A stretch of DNA of 15,813 bases. It comes from JBFXEO01 sp050180015 (GTDB taxonomy: Bacteria; Bacteroidota; Bacteroidia; Bacteroidales; Tenuifilaceae). The translations under genes and the position numbers were made by a program. Under the pieces are notes generated by a model. The model saw only the letters and a program-made list of their open reading frames with translations. It did not search any database and had not been told where the DNA came from. The DNA is taken from the NCBI GenBank assembly GCA_050180015.1, contig JBFXEO010000044.1, positions 1 to 15,813 of the forward strand. The letters run 5' to 3'. Below, piece by piece: positions 1 to 6,941 of this stretch. The first letter of the stretch is position 1. Each line of letters starts with the position of its first letter.

Positions 1-351
1 GTCAACGGAGGCCCCATGATGGGAAAAGCCATTAACAATAGCGATGTTCCGGTTACCAAGGGCACATCGGGAATTATTGTTTTCCCGGCAAAAGAATCGA
101 AACGCAAAGCCGATAGTGCCTGCATACGCTGTGCCAAATGTGTTTCGGTTTGCCCCATGGGATTGGAACCATATCTACTCATCAGGTTAAGCCAACGTAT
201 GATTTTTGACAGGATGGAACAGGAACACGTCCTCGACTGCATGGAATGCGGATCGTGTAGCTTTGAATGTCCTGCAAACCTCCCATTACTCGACTATATA
301 CGCCTTGGCAAAGCCGAAGTGAGCAAGATTATCAGATCGCGTAAAAATTAG
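1..351 (+). CDS. rnfC: RnfC, electron transport complex subunit (3' end only)
   Basis: This is the last 116 residues of RnfC; the reading frame is open at base 1, so the gene begins outside the window. The first visible residues contain the GGPMMG segment typical of the RnfC core. Two ferredoxin-type [4Fe-4S] motifs follow, CIRCAKCVSVCP and CMECGSCSFECP, which carry electrons between the cytoplasmic partner and the membrane part of the Rnf complex. The protein ends about 30 residues after the second cluster, so it lacks the long Ala/Lys-rich tail of enterobacterial RnfC (RsxC). It is the first visible gene of the rnfCDGEA order, and rnfB is expected just upstream. The stop is TAG. An ATG at base 16 falls inside the conserved core and is not a start. 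Confidence 0.95.
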   Translation, partial: VNGGPMMGKAINNSDVPVTKGTSGIIVFPAKESKRKADSACIRCAKCVSVCPMGLEPYLLIRLSQRMIFDRMEQEHVLDCMECGSCSFECPANLPLLDYIRLGKAEVSKIIRSRKN

Positions 352-385
352 CACTCATACTTAACTAGCAGTAAACTAGGTTCAA

Positions 386-1390
386 ATGGATAAGCAAGTT
401 ATTGTATCACCCTCACCACACATACATAGCGGAGAATCGACAAGCCGTTTAATGTTTAACGTGGTATTGGCCCTAATGCCGGCCTTGGCAGTATCGCTCT
501 ACTACTTTGGAGTTGGAGCATTAATTGTTACTTTACTGGCAGTGGGCTCGTGCGTGTTCTTTGAGTACGTAATCCAGAAATACTTACTCCACACCAAACC
601 CACCATTGCCGATGGTTCTGCCGTAGTAACCGGATTGCTTCTGGCATTTAACGTACCCAGCAACCTACCATGGCATATAGTAATTATAGGAAGTTTAGTT
701 GCCATAGGAGTTGCCAAGATGAGCTTTGGAGGATTGGGAAGTAACCCTTTCAATCCGGCACTTGTCGGCAGGGTTTTCATGTTGATTTCCTTTCCGGTGC
801 AAATGACCAGCTGGCCATTGCCCATTGCATCGCGCCTGCAATATATCGACGCTGTTACCGGCCCAACCCCGCTGGCCATTCTCAAGGAAGGATTAAAAAA
901 TGGTGAGAGTATATCGCAAATGGCCGATAAAATTCCAACCCACATGCAGCTATTCATGGGCCTTATGGGCGGTTCACTCGGAGAAATTGCAGCATTTGCC
1001 CTTCTAATAGGGTTTGCATGGCTGCTGATAACTAAAACCACTACCTGGCACATCCCGGTTTCAATATTCACCACCATCGCTGTATTTACGGGAATTCTGT
1101 GGCTCGCAAACCCCGAGCAAAACGCCGATCCAATTTTTCATCTACTAACAGGAGGCGTTATGCTGGGAGCCATATTCATGGCAACCGACTACGTAACATC
1201 GCCAATGAACCCTTTGGGAATGTGGATTTTTGGGATTGGCATCGGATTACTTACCGTTATTATAAGGGTTTGGGGATCGTACCCCGAGGGTGTTTCGTTC
1301 GCAATCCTCATTATGAATGCGTTTGTTCCCTTAATAAACCGTTACGTGAAACCCAAAAGATTTGGAGAGGAGGTAAAGAGCAATGGCTAA
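386..1390 (+). CDS. rnfD: RnfD, flavin-carrying membrane subunit of the Rnf complex
   Basis: RnfD is an integral membrane subunit of the ferredoxin:NAD+ oxidoreductase that carries a covalently bound FMN. The 334-residue product has many hydrophobic segments, starting near residue 22, and matches the usual family length. The flavinylation site is visible as DAVTGPTPLA, residues 155-164, where T161 corresponds to the FMN-bearing threonine of the family motif. Other family-typical stretches are GGLGSNPFNPALVGR (about 115-129) and ATDYVTSPMNPLG (about 266-278). It starts 34 bp after rnfC and its last 8 bp overlap the start of rnfG, so the two are probably translationally coupled. Its own start has only a weak ribosome binding site. 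Confidence 0.96.
   Translation: MDKQVIVSPSPHIHSGESTSRLMFNVVLALMPALAVSLYYFGVGALIVTLLAVGSCVFFEYVIQKYLLHTKPTIADGSAVVTGLLLAFNVPSNLPWHIVIIGSLVAIGVAKMSFGGLGSNPFNPALVGRVFMLISFPVQMTSWPLPIASRLQYIDAVTGPTPLAILKEGLKNGESISQMADKIPTHMQLFMGLMGGSLGEIAAFALLIGFAWLLITKTTTWHIPVSIFTTIAVFTGILWLANPEQNADPIFHLLTGGVMLGAIFMATDYVTSPMNPLGMWIFGIGIGLLTVIIRVWGSYPEGVSFAILIMNAFVPLINRYVKPKRFGEEVKSNG
1364..1374 (+). promoter_or_regulatory. Strong Shine-Dalgarno of rnfG
   Basis: The purine-rich stretch GGAGAGGAGGT lies 8 bases before the rnfG ATG at 1383, inside the end of rnfD. It contains a near-perfect anti-16S complement and supports the chosen start, which overlaps the rnfD stop by 8 bp. Confidence 0.8.
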
Positions 1391-1961
1391 AGTAGAATCG
1401 AACTTCAAAAATATGACACTAACCCTGCTGGTTATTACACTTGTTGCCTCAGCAGGTTTAGGGCTAGTGTATCAATCAACAAAAGAACCAATAGCGGTGG
1501 CCCAAATGGCAAAAATAACCAATGCCATCAAAGTGGTTGTGCCCGAATTTAACAATCAACCTCTTGATGAATCGTACACGGTTGAGGTTGATGGGGGGGT
1601 GCTAACATTTTATCCGGCAAAAAAGGATGGGCAACTGGTTGGAACTGCCGTAAAAACATTCAGCAACAACGGATTTGGTGGATTAATTGAACTGATGATC
1701 GGATTTTTGCCCGATGGTTCAATCGGTAAAATAGCTGTTATATCGCACAAGGAGACTCCGGGATTAGGCGATAAAATGGATCCTAAAAAGTCAAGCTTTA
1801 GCATCCAGTTCGAAGGTAAAAATCCTGAAAATTTTAAACTTACAGTGAAAAAAGACGGTGGTGATGTTGATGCAATTACCGCTTCGACAATTTCATCGAG
1901 AGCTTTCTGCGACGCTGTTCAACGTGCTTACAGAGCCCTGAAGGAAGGAGGTACAAAATGA
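1383..1961 (+). CDS. rnfG: RnfG, flavin-carrying periplasmic-facing subunit of the Rnf complex
   Basis: RnfG has one N-terminal membrane anchor (about residues 12-30) followed by an FMN-binding domain exposed outside the cytoplasmic membrane, and it works with RnfD in the trans-membrane electron path. The 192-residue length is normal. The flavinylation region is DAITASTISSRA, residues 163-174. By alignment to the D-x-x-S/T-G-A-T motif recognised by the flavin transferase ApbE, T169 is the expected FMN attachment residue. The glycine and alanine of the usual motif are replaced here by A167 and S168. The segment KETPGLGDKM (about 123-132) is also family-typical. The gene overlaps rnfD by 8 bp and rnfE by 4 bp. 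Confidence 0.95.
   Translation: MAKVESNFKNMTLTLLVITLVASAGLGLVYQSTKEPIAVAQMAKITNAIKVVVPEFNNQPLDESYTVEVDGGVLTFYPAKKDGQLVGTAVKTFSNNGFGGLIELMIGFLPDGSIGKIAVISHKETPGLGDKMDPKKSSFSIQFEGKNPENFKLTVKKDGGDVDAITASTISSRAFCDAVQRAYRALKEGGTK
1945..1952 (+). promoter_or_regulatory. Strong Shine-Dalgarno of rnfE
   Basis: AAGGAGGT lies five bases before the rnfE ATG at 1958, within the last codons of rnfG. The ATG overlaps the rnfG TGA as ATGA, the usual geometry for translational coupling. Confidence 0.8.
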
Positions 1962-2536
1962 GCAAGCTGTATAATCTGACCAAGGGAATCATTAAGGAGA
2001 ACCCCATTTTTGTAATTGTACTGGGCATGTGTCCCACGCTGGCTACAACTTCGTCGGCCATGAATGGATTAGGGATGGGGTTGGCCACAACATTCGTACT
2101 CCTTGGATCTAACATTGTAATATCGCTTATTGCAAGGTTTATCCCCGACAAGGTTCGAATTCCCTCGTACATAGTTATCATTGCCACTTTTGTTACCATC
2201 GTAGATTTGGTAATGCAGGCCTACACCCAATCGCTATACGAAAAACTCGGGATATTTATCCCGTTGATAGTTGTAAACTGTATTGTTCTGGGTAGAGCTG
2301 AGGCTTTTGCCAATAAGAACAACGTATTTGAGTCGATGCTGGATGGACTGGGAATGGGCATCGGGTTCACCTTTGCCCTAACCCTGCTGGGCTCTATCAG
2401 AGAATTGCTGGGCAACGGATCGCTTTTCGACCACAAGTTCATATCAGGCGATGCCATGCTGGTGTTCATCCTATCGCCCGGTGCTTTTATAGCCCTGGCC
2501 TACCTGATAGCCATTTTTAACAAATTCAAAAAATAG
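1958..2536 (+). CDS. rnfE: RnfE, membrane subunit of the Rnf complex
   Basis: RnfE is one of two homologous six-helix membrane subunits (with RnfA) that face opposite ways and form the core of the complex. The 192-residue sequence is strongly hydrophobic. The two cysteines that in the family ligate an intramembrane [2Fe-2S] cluster shared with RnfA are present: C25 in VLGMCPTLATT and C108 in IPLIVVNCIVLGRAEAFA. The family signature GMGIGFTFALTLLGSIRELLG is recognisable near residues 132-152. The ATG overlaps the rnfG stop and has a strong ribosome binding site; the stop is TAG, 11 bp before rnfA. Confidence 0.96.
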   Translation: MSKLYNLTKGIIKENPIFVIVLGMCPTLATTSSAMNGLGMGLATTFVLLGSNIVISLIARFIPDKVRIPSYIVIIATFVTIVDLVMQAYTQSLYEKLGIFIPLIVVNCIVLGRAEAFANKNNVFESMLDGLGMGIGFTFALTLLGSIRELLGNGSLFDHKFISGDAMLVFILSPGAFIALAYLIAIFNKFKK

Positions 2537-2537
2537 C

Positions 2538-2543
2538 GGAGGT
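2538..2543 (+). promoter_or_regulatory. Shine-Dalgarno of rnfA
   Basis: GGAGGT lies four bases before the rnfA ATG at 2548, in the 11-bp gap after rnfE. It is the third consecutive strong ribosome binding site in this operon. Confidence 0.75.
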
Positions 2544-2547
2544 TACC

Positions 2548-3123
2548 ATGGAATATATACTGATAATAATTGCAGCCATTTTTGTCAACAACGTTGTACT
2601 GTCACAGTTCCTGGGAATATGCCCATTCCTAGGGGTATCCAATAAAATTGAAACTTCGTTGGGTATGGCCGGTGCCGTTACCTTTGTAATAGTTCTGGCA
2701 ACCATTGTAACTTTTCTGCTACAACATTATGTGCTCAATCCGCTGGGAATTGGGTACATGCAAACCATTGTTTTTATTCTGGTTATTGCAGCTCTGGTTC
2801 AGATGGTGGAAATTATCCTCAAAAAATTAAGCCCGGCACTGTACCAGGCACTAGGAATATTTCTGCCTTTAATCACCACAAACTGTGCTGTACTTGGTGT
2901 TGCAATCCTGGTGATCAAGAAAAACTACAACCTGCTAGAAGGTGTCGTTTACTCTGCTGCTACTGCAATTGGTTTTGGACTGGCATTAATTATTATGGCG
3001 GGCATCAGGGAGCAGCTGGAGCTGGCAAACATCCCGAAAGGGATGAAAGGTGTTCCCATTGCCCTACTCACCGCCGGAATTTTGGCATTAGCGTTTATGG
3101 GATTTGCCGGAATTGTTAAGTAA
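2548..3123 (+). CDS. rnfA: RnfA, membrane subunit of the Rnf complex
   Basis: RnfA is the partner of RnfE in the membrane core of the Rnf complex. The 191-residue protein is almost entirely hydrophobic helices and has the normal family length. The [2Fe-2S] ligand cysteines are C25 (SQFLGICPFLGVSN) and C113 (LPLITTNCAVLGVAI), placed as in RnfE. The N-terminus with NNVVLSQFLG is characteristic. It is the last gene of the operon and is followed within 15 bp by a perfect hairpin terminator. I cannot tell from these subunits whether the coupling ion is Na+ or H+. Confidence 0.97.
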   Translation: MEYILIIIAAIFVNNVVLSQFLGICPFLGVSNKIETSLGMAGAVTFVIVLATIVTFLLQHYVLNPLGIGYMQTIVFILVIAALVQMVEIILKKLSPALYQALGIFLPLITTNCAVLGVAILVIKKNYNLLEGVVYSAATAIGFGLALIIMAGIREQLELANIPKGMKGVPIALLTAGILALAFMGFAGIVK

Positions 3124-3137
3124 AATACGACTGACAC

Positions 3138-3177
3138 AAAACGAATAAGGCTCACAAAAGTGAGCCTTATTCGTTTT
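3138..3177. terminator. Bidirectional intrinsic terminator after rnfA
   Basis: A perfect 18-bp inverted repeat (AAAACGAATAAGGCTCAC at 3138-3155 and its complement at 3160-3177) surrounds a four-base AAAA loop. The outer pairs are A:T, so transcripts in both directions end in a short U run. It lies between the convergent rnfA and the small lipoprotein gene and can serve both. Confidence 0.9.
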
Positions 3178-3196
3178 ACAAATTCTATCTCTAACA

Positions 3197-3601
3197 TCAT
3201 TTCTCTGAAACAACAACAATGGTATCTGTCACAGTTTCCTCGTTAACCGAGTAAAAGGCAAAAACGTACGATCCGAGCTCTGTTGGAATAAAGTTGAAGG
3301 TTGAATCTTTCGTAACCAGCACGTCCTCACACGTCTCGCCATGGTTCTCAAAAGTAGCCAGTGCTGCATATTGATACAGAGTATCACTATCTACTTCATG
3401 AATAAATCTTATACTATGCCAGCAGGTATTCGGTGCAGTGGCCCTGATTGGGACATGAACAGTTGCATTCACCACGGATGTATCGGGGAGTACGCCAGCA
3501 TCAATCGTAATATAATCGGTGTAACGCACCGAATTATCATTATCTAGGCACGATCCCAGCATAAATGCAAGGGGAACGGTAAGCATTAACAATTTACGCA
3601 T
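3197..3601 (-). CDS. Small secreted lipoprotein of unknown function
   Basis: I do not recognise a specific family. From the ATG at 3601 the 134-residue product begins with a lipoprotein signal, MRKLLMLTVPLAFMLGSC, with the lipobox cysteine at residue 18. Acidic residues follow (LDNDN), consistent with Bacteroidota signals for surface or outer-membrane lipoproteins. The mature part has short alternating hydrophobic and threonine-rich stretches, including a conspicuous TELGSYVFAFYSVNEE, and suggests a single beta-sandwich domain. The frame continues upstream to an ATG at 3670, but those 23 residues would precede the signal peptide and span a likely promoter, so I reject that start. It is convergent with the rnf operon and shares its terminator. 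Confidence 0.8.
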   Translation of the reverse strand: MRKLLMLTVPLAFMLGSCLDNDNSVRYTDYITIDAGVLPDTSVVNATVHVPIRATAPNTCWHSIRFIHEVDSDTLYQYAALATFENHGETCEDVLVTKDSTFNFIPTELGSYVFAFYSVNEETVTDTIVVVSEK

Positions 3602-3635
3602 AGTTTCTACTTTTAGTTTTATCGAAATTTTCCCA

Positions 3636-3666
3636 CAAATATCTAGCCAAATATTGGTAAAACAAA
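3636..3666 (-). promoter_or_regulatory. Candidate Bacteroidota-type promoter for the small lipoprotein
   Basis: On the minus strand, TTTG (3666-3663) is followed after 19 bases by GATATTTG (3643-3636). The Bacteroidota sigma-ABfr consensus is TTTG, 19-21 bases, TAnnTTTG; the only deviation is G for the first T of the -7 box. Transcription would begin about 25-30 bases before the ATG at 3601, which supports that start. AT-rich DNA gives chance matches, so confidence is moderate. Confidence 0.45.
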
Positions 3667-3712
3667 ACATAAAAGTACAGAAAATCTACAGGTAAACTCT
3701 CCCTCTTTTTTG

Positions 3713-4540
3713 CTAATTAATTTTAGATGACATTGGGTATTTAAGGCCTTTTACTGACTTCACCCGGGCCATTACGCTTCCCACTTTTATAGGCGATTCA
3801 ATTAGTATGGGCAGTTTATTCTTATCATCGGTTACCCACACAAATATTTTTTGATCGCCTTTAAAAATATCACCGGCAACAACATCAACCTGAAACTTAA
3901 GGCAGTTAAACCTGCCCAACCCCTTTACGTTCTTTTCTTCGCGTCCCAGAAAATGATATCCAACATCGTAAACTTTTTCATCCATTATAGCCGATACCGG
4001 GAATGTTCGTCCCGGTTTAATGTTACTAAAGTCAAGTGTTCTGGCAGCATATATTGCTGTAACAACATCGTATATGCAGTTGTCAACTTTCAGGGTATCG
4101 TACCTGTTGGCTTTTTTCTTACGCCGAACCCGAATGTACAGCTCATTGGTTTCCCAGTTGAACTTATACTCGTTCTCCTTGGTAAATCCGCCCTCGTAAA
4201 TATCGCGGTTGAAATAAACCGGCTCCAGGGTTACCGAATCGACCCACGATTCGTATAAATCTCGTACCTTGAAAAACCAATCGTAAAAGGTGTAACTTTT
4301 GCCCGTTGCTTTCAGGTGAAACAGATCACGGCCGAAACGATGTTCGGATGTTACGTTAAACTCGGCTTCTCCAACATCTGTCCACACAAAAAACCACGTA
4401 TAGCTCATCTCATAAACTATATTCTCGCCCTTGGTAAAGGCGGTATTAACCATTCCACAGTTCCCAGAGTTTTGGGCTTCTGCACTTAAACCCACGAAAA
4501 GCGACAAAATGTTTATAATTGTTATTTTTAGCAAGTTCAT
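3713..4540 (-). CDS. Secreted DUF3108-type protein
   Basis: The product has 275 residues and starts with a signal peptide (residues 1-22, likely cut at SAEA|QN), so it should act in the periplasm or at the outer membrane. The body resembles the DUF3108 family: an early segment reading GENIVYEMSYTWFFVWTDVGEAEF, then ATGKSYTFYDWFFKVRDLYESWVD and a middle part with the YDVVTAIYAARTLD motif. The C-terminal part includes QKIFVWVTDDKNKLPILIESPIKVGSV. The biochemical role of this family is not known to me; a beta-barrel or lipocalin-like fold is an inference from the strand-rich sequence. It starts one base after the recG stop, so the two are co-transcribed. The stop is TAG. Confidence 0.8.
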   Translation of the reverse strand: MNLLKITIINILSLFVGLSAEAQNSGNCGMVNTAFTKGENIVYEMSYTWFFVWTDVGEAEFNVTSEHRFGRDLFHLKATGKSYTFYDWFFKVRDLYESWVDSVTLEPVYFNRDIYEGGFTKENEYKFNWETNELYIRVRRKKKANRYDTLKVDNCIYDVVTAIYAARTLDFSNIKPGRTFPVSAIMDEKVYDVGYHFLGREEKNVKGLGRFNCLKFQVDVVAGDIFKGDQKIFVWVTDDKNKLPILIESPIKVGSVMARVKSVKGLKYPMSSKIN

Positions 4541-4541
4541 G

Positions 4542-6650
4542 TTAACTTATTCGGCTTAAATTGTTTTTAACCTGGGCTATTTCCTCCAGCCTTTTCGACA
4601 GTGTTGCATTTCTAGGGTTTGTGAGCAGCCCGTCTTCGGCTAAAATATTTTTTACCACATTGCGTACATGCTGAAGCAGCTGGCCATCGGTACTCAAACT
4701 GGCCAATTTAAGATCGAGAGGAGTTCCGCTCTGTAAAGTACCATCTATATCGCCAGGGCCACGTAGTTTCATATCTATTTCGGCAATTTCAAACCCATCA
4801 TTGGTTGATACCATGGTTGCCAAACGTTTTCGCGACTCTGCTGAAAGTTTAACCTGCGATAGTAATATACAATAACTCTCATCGGCACCACGGCCAACCC
4901 TTCCCCTAAGCTGGTGTAACTGCGATAGGCCAAAACGTTCGGCACTTTCAATAACCATAACGGTTGCATTGGGAACATTCACACCAACCTCTATTACCGT
5001 GGTTGCCACCAGGATATGTGCCTTCCCCTGTGTAAACAGATTCATGGAAAAATCCTTATCATCTGGCTTCATCTGCCCATGAACCACAACGGTAACGTAT
5101 TCCGGAGGTGGGAATGCCCTTACTATGCTCTCGTAGCCGTCCTGCAAATCTTTAAGGTTCTCCAGCTTCTCGGATTCCTTGATTAACGGGTAAACAATAT
5201 ATACCTGTCGCCCCGCCTTGATTTGCTCCCTGATTAATCCAAAAACCACGTTCCTCTTTAAATCAGTGTAATGAATTGTTTTTACGGGTTTCCGGCCAGG
5301 AGGCAACTCATCTATAACACTCACCTCTAAATCGCCATAAAGAGTCATAGCTAAAGTTCGGGGTATTGGGGTTGCTGTCATTACCAGCACATGGGGTGGG
5401 TTATCGTTTTTTTCCCACAGCTTGGCCCGTTGCATTACTCCAAAACGTTGCTGCTCGTCAATCACTACAAAACCAAGGTTTTTAAATTTTACCACATCCT
5501 CCAGCAGGGCATGGGTACCTATGAGTATGTTCAAATCGCCAGCGGCCAATGATTTGTGAAGGTTATTCCGTTCCGACTGCCGGGTACTTCCCGTGAGTAG
5601 GCCAACGCTCACCGGAAGGCCTTCAAGGAGCGATAAAACCGACTCGTAATGCTGAAATGCAAGTATTTCGGTGGGTGCCATTATGCAGGCCTGGTATCCA
5701 TTGTCAACGGCAATAAGCATCGACATTAAGGCAACAACAGTTTTACCGCTACCCACATCGCCCTGTAGCAATCTGTTCATCTGCTTACTGCTACCCATAT
5801 CTCTTCTGATTTCACGGATTACCCGCTTCTGCGCATTGGTTAAAGGGAAGGGCAGTTTTTCAGAGTAGAATCGGTTAAACATCTCTCCTACCTTGCTAAA
5901 AACATGACCATTCACTTTGGCTTGTTGTACCGACTGTCTTAGTAAAATTCCCAGCTGGATGTAAAAAAGTTCCTCGAACTTAATCCTATGCTCGGCCCTT
6001 TGCAGCAAGGCAACGCTTTGCGGAAAATGGATATGCCGTAAGGCCTCGGGAAGCGTCATCAGCTTATGCTGTTCAATTAAATAGGGAGGCAATGTTTCCT
6101 CTATTTTTCCCTTTACAATGCCAACCAACGATTGCTGAAACCCAAGAATTGTTTTGGAGGTTATCCTGCTACTTTTAAGTTTTTCGGTGGTTGAGTAAGC
6201 TGGCTGAAGAGCTCCGGTTATCTTATCCTGCCCAACCAGGTACTCTTCCATCTCGGGATGTGCAATGCTAAAACGGTTGCCAAAACGGCTGGCCTTCCCA
6301 AAAATCAAGTAATCCACGTTTGGCTTAAGCCATTTGGCCATCCAGGTAATTCCCTTAAACCAAACCAACTCCATACTTCCGGTACCATCTGTTAACACCG
6401 CATTGAGCCGTTTATTCCGTCCAACCCCCGTTTCATCAATCCGTACAATTCGTCCTATAACTTGTATGTAGGGTAAATCATCGGAAATTTGAGAGATTTT
6501 GTAAATCTTCGATCGATCGATGTACTTGTATGGGTAGAAAAAAAGCAAGTCGGCAAATGTGTGTATGTTTAACTCCTTCCGGAGCAACTCGGCACGCTTG
6601 GGGCCTACTCCTGGTAAAAATTTAATATCGGTAGCTAAAATATCGCCCAT
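4542..6650 (-). CDS. recG: ATP-dependent DNA helicase RecG
   Basis: RecG is a cytoplasmic superfamily 2 helicase that remodels stalled replication forks and branch-migrates Holliday junctions. From ATG 6650 the protein has 702 residues, the usual length. The N-terminus contains the helix-hairpin-helix-like LPGVGPKRAELL (12-23) and the wedge/OB domain (about 60-130). The helicase core shows Walker A GDVGSGKT (297-304), the DEQQ box (398-401), TATPIPRT (425-432) and the QLRGRVGRG segment (580-588). The C-terminus has RGPGDIDGTLQSG (630-642). The frame extends 25 codons upstream to position 6725, but that segment is not conserved-looking and contains no better start. A DUF3108 gene follows after one base. 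Confidence 0.96.
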   Translation of the reverse strand: MGDILATDIKFLPGVGPKRAELLRKELNIHTFADLLFFYPYKYIDRSKIYKISQISDDLPYIQVIGRIVRIDETGVGRNKRLNAVLTDGTGSMELVWFKGITWMAKWLKPNVDYLIFGKASRFGNRFSIAHPEMEEYLVGQDKITGALQPAYSTTEKLKSSRITSKTILGFQQSLVGIVKGKIEETLPPYLIEQHKLMTLPEALRHIHFPQSVALLQRAEHRIKFEELFYIQLGILLRQSVQQAKVNGHVFSKVGEMFNRFYSEKLPFPLTNAQKRVIREIRRDMGSSKQMNRLLQGDVGSGKTVVALMSMLIAVDNGYQACIMAPTEILAFQHYESVLSLLEGLPVSVGLLTGSTRQSERNNLHKSLAAGDLNILIGTHALLEDVVKFKNLGFVVIDEQQRFGVMQRAKLWEKNDNPPHVLVMTATPIPRTLAMTLYGDLEVSVIDELPPGRKPVKTIHYTDLKRNVVFGLIREQIKAGRQVYIVYPLIKESEKLENLKDLQDGYESIVRAFPPPEYVTVVVHGQMKPDDKDFSMNLFTQGKAHILVATTVIEVGVNVPNATVMVIESAERFGLSQLHQLRGRVGRGADESYCILLSQVKLSAESRKRLATMVSTNDGFEIAEIDMKLRGPGDIDGTLQSGTPLDLKLASLSTDGQLLQHVRNVVKNILAEDGLLTNPRNATLSKRLEEIAQVKNNLSRIS

Positions 6651-6722
6651 CAACTCAAATTTATCAAAACAAAATAGAATACTGAACGCGCCATGCTTCA
6701 TCGGCCCACGGGTAATTCTGCA

Positions 6723-6730
6723 CAAATCTA
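6723..6730 (-). promoter_or_regulatory. Candidate -7 box of recG
   Basis: On the minus strand the octamer TAGATTTG fits the Bacteroidota -7 motif TAnnTTTG exactly, about 75 bases before the chosen recG start. A TTTG lies upstream but 25 bases away rather than the usual 19-21, so the match is partial. If real, transcription would start inside the longer reading frame and rule out a start at 6725. Confidence 0.3.
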
Positions 6731-6841
6731 AGTATAAATGATTACACTACTAGTACAAACAACTTGTTTAACACACCAATATGTTTTTGTTACCAACTAA
6801 AATTTATGCAAAAAGCGCAACCTGTTTCCGGTGAATATTTT

Positions 6842-6884
6842 TGATTAATTTTACTACTTAAACCTTTTTTAACAAAATTAATCA
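6842..6884. repeat. 11-bp perfect inverted repeat in the recG/methyltransferase intergenic region
   Basis: TGATTAATTTT at 6842-6852 is exactly complementary to 6874-6884 across a 21-base spacer. It lies in the 291-bp divergent intergenic region (6651-6941), which has no credible gene. It overlaps the end of an octamer, TATTTTTG (6836-6843, + strand), that fits the -7 promoter motif for the downstream gene, but no -33 element is at the right distance. It could be an operator or a hairpin; high AT content makes a chance repeat possible. Confidence 0.4.
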
Positions 6885-6900
6885 TACTTAACATGCCGCC

Positions 6901-6938
6901 AAATCGTACATTAGCAATCGCAAAGATTTACGATTTAC
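6901..6938 (+). repeat. Inverted and tandem repeats in the methyltransferase leader
   Basis: AAATCGTA (6901-6908) is perfectly complementary to TACGATTT (6929-6936), and the second arm lies within a tandem pair of the heptamer GATTTAC (6925-6938). The structure ends three bases before the ATG at 6942, so an RNA hairpin here would occupy the ribosome landing site. No Shine-Dalgarno is visible. Function is unknown. Confidence 0.4.
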
Positions 6939-6941
6939 AGC

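Noticed and set aside
502..1077. Long open frame on the minus strand (191 codons) opposite rnfD
   Set aside because: It lies fully inside rnfD, has no recognisable domain or ribosome site, and looks like a codon-bias shadow of the real gene.
3602..3670. Longer start for the small lipoprotein at 3670
   Set aside because: It would put 23 residues before the lipoprotein signal peptide and overlap the candidate promoter.
6651..6725. Longer RecG N-terminus starting at 6725
   Set aside because: The extra 25 residues precede the conserved RecG start, and a candidate -7 box lies over the upstream ATG.
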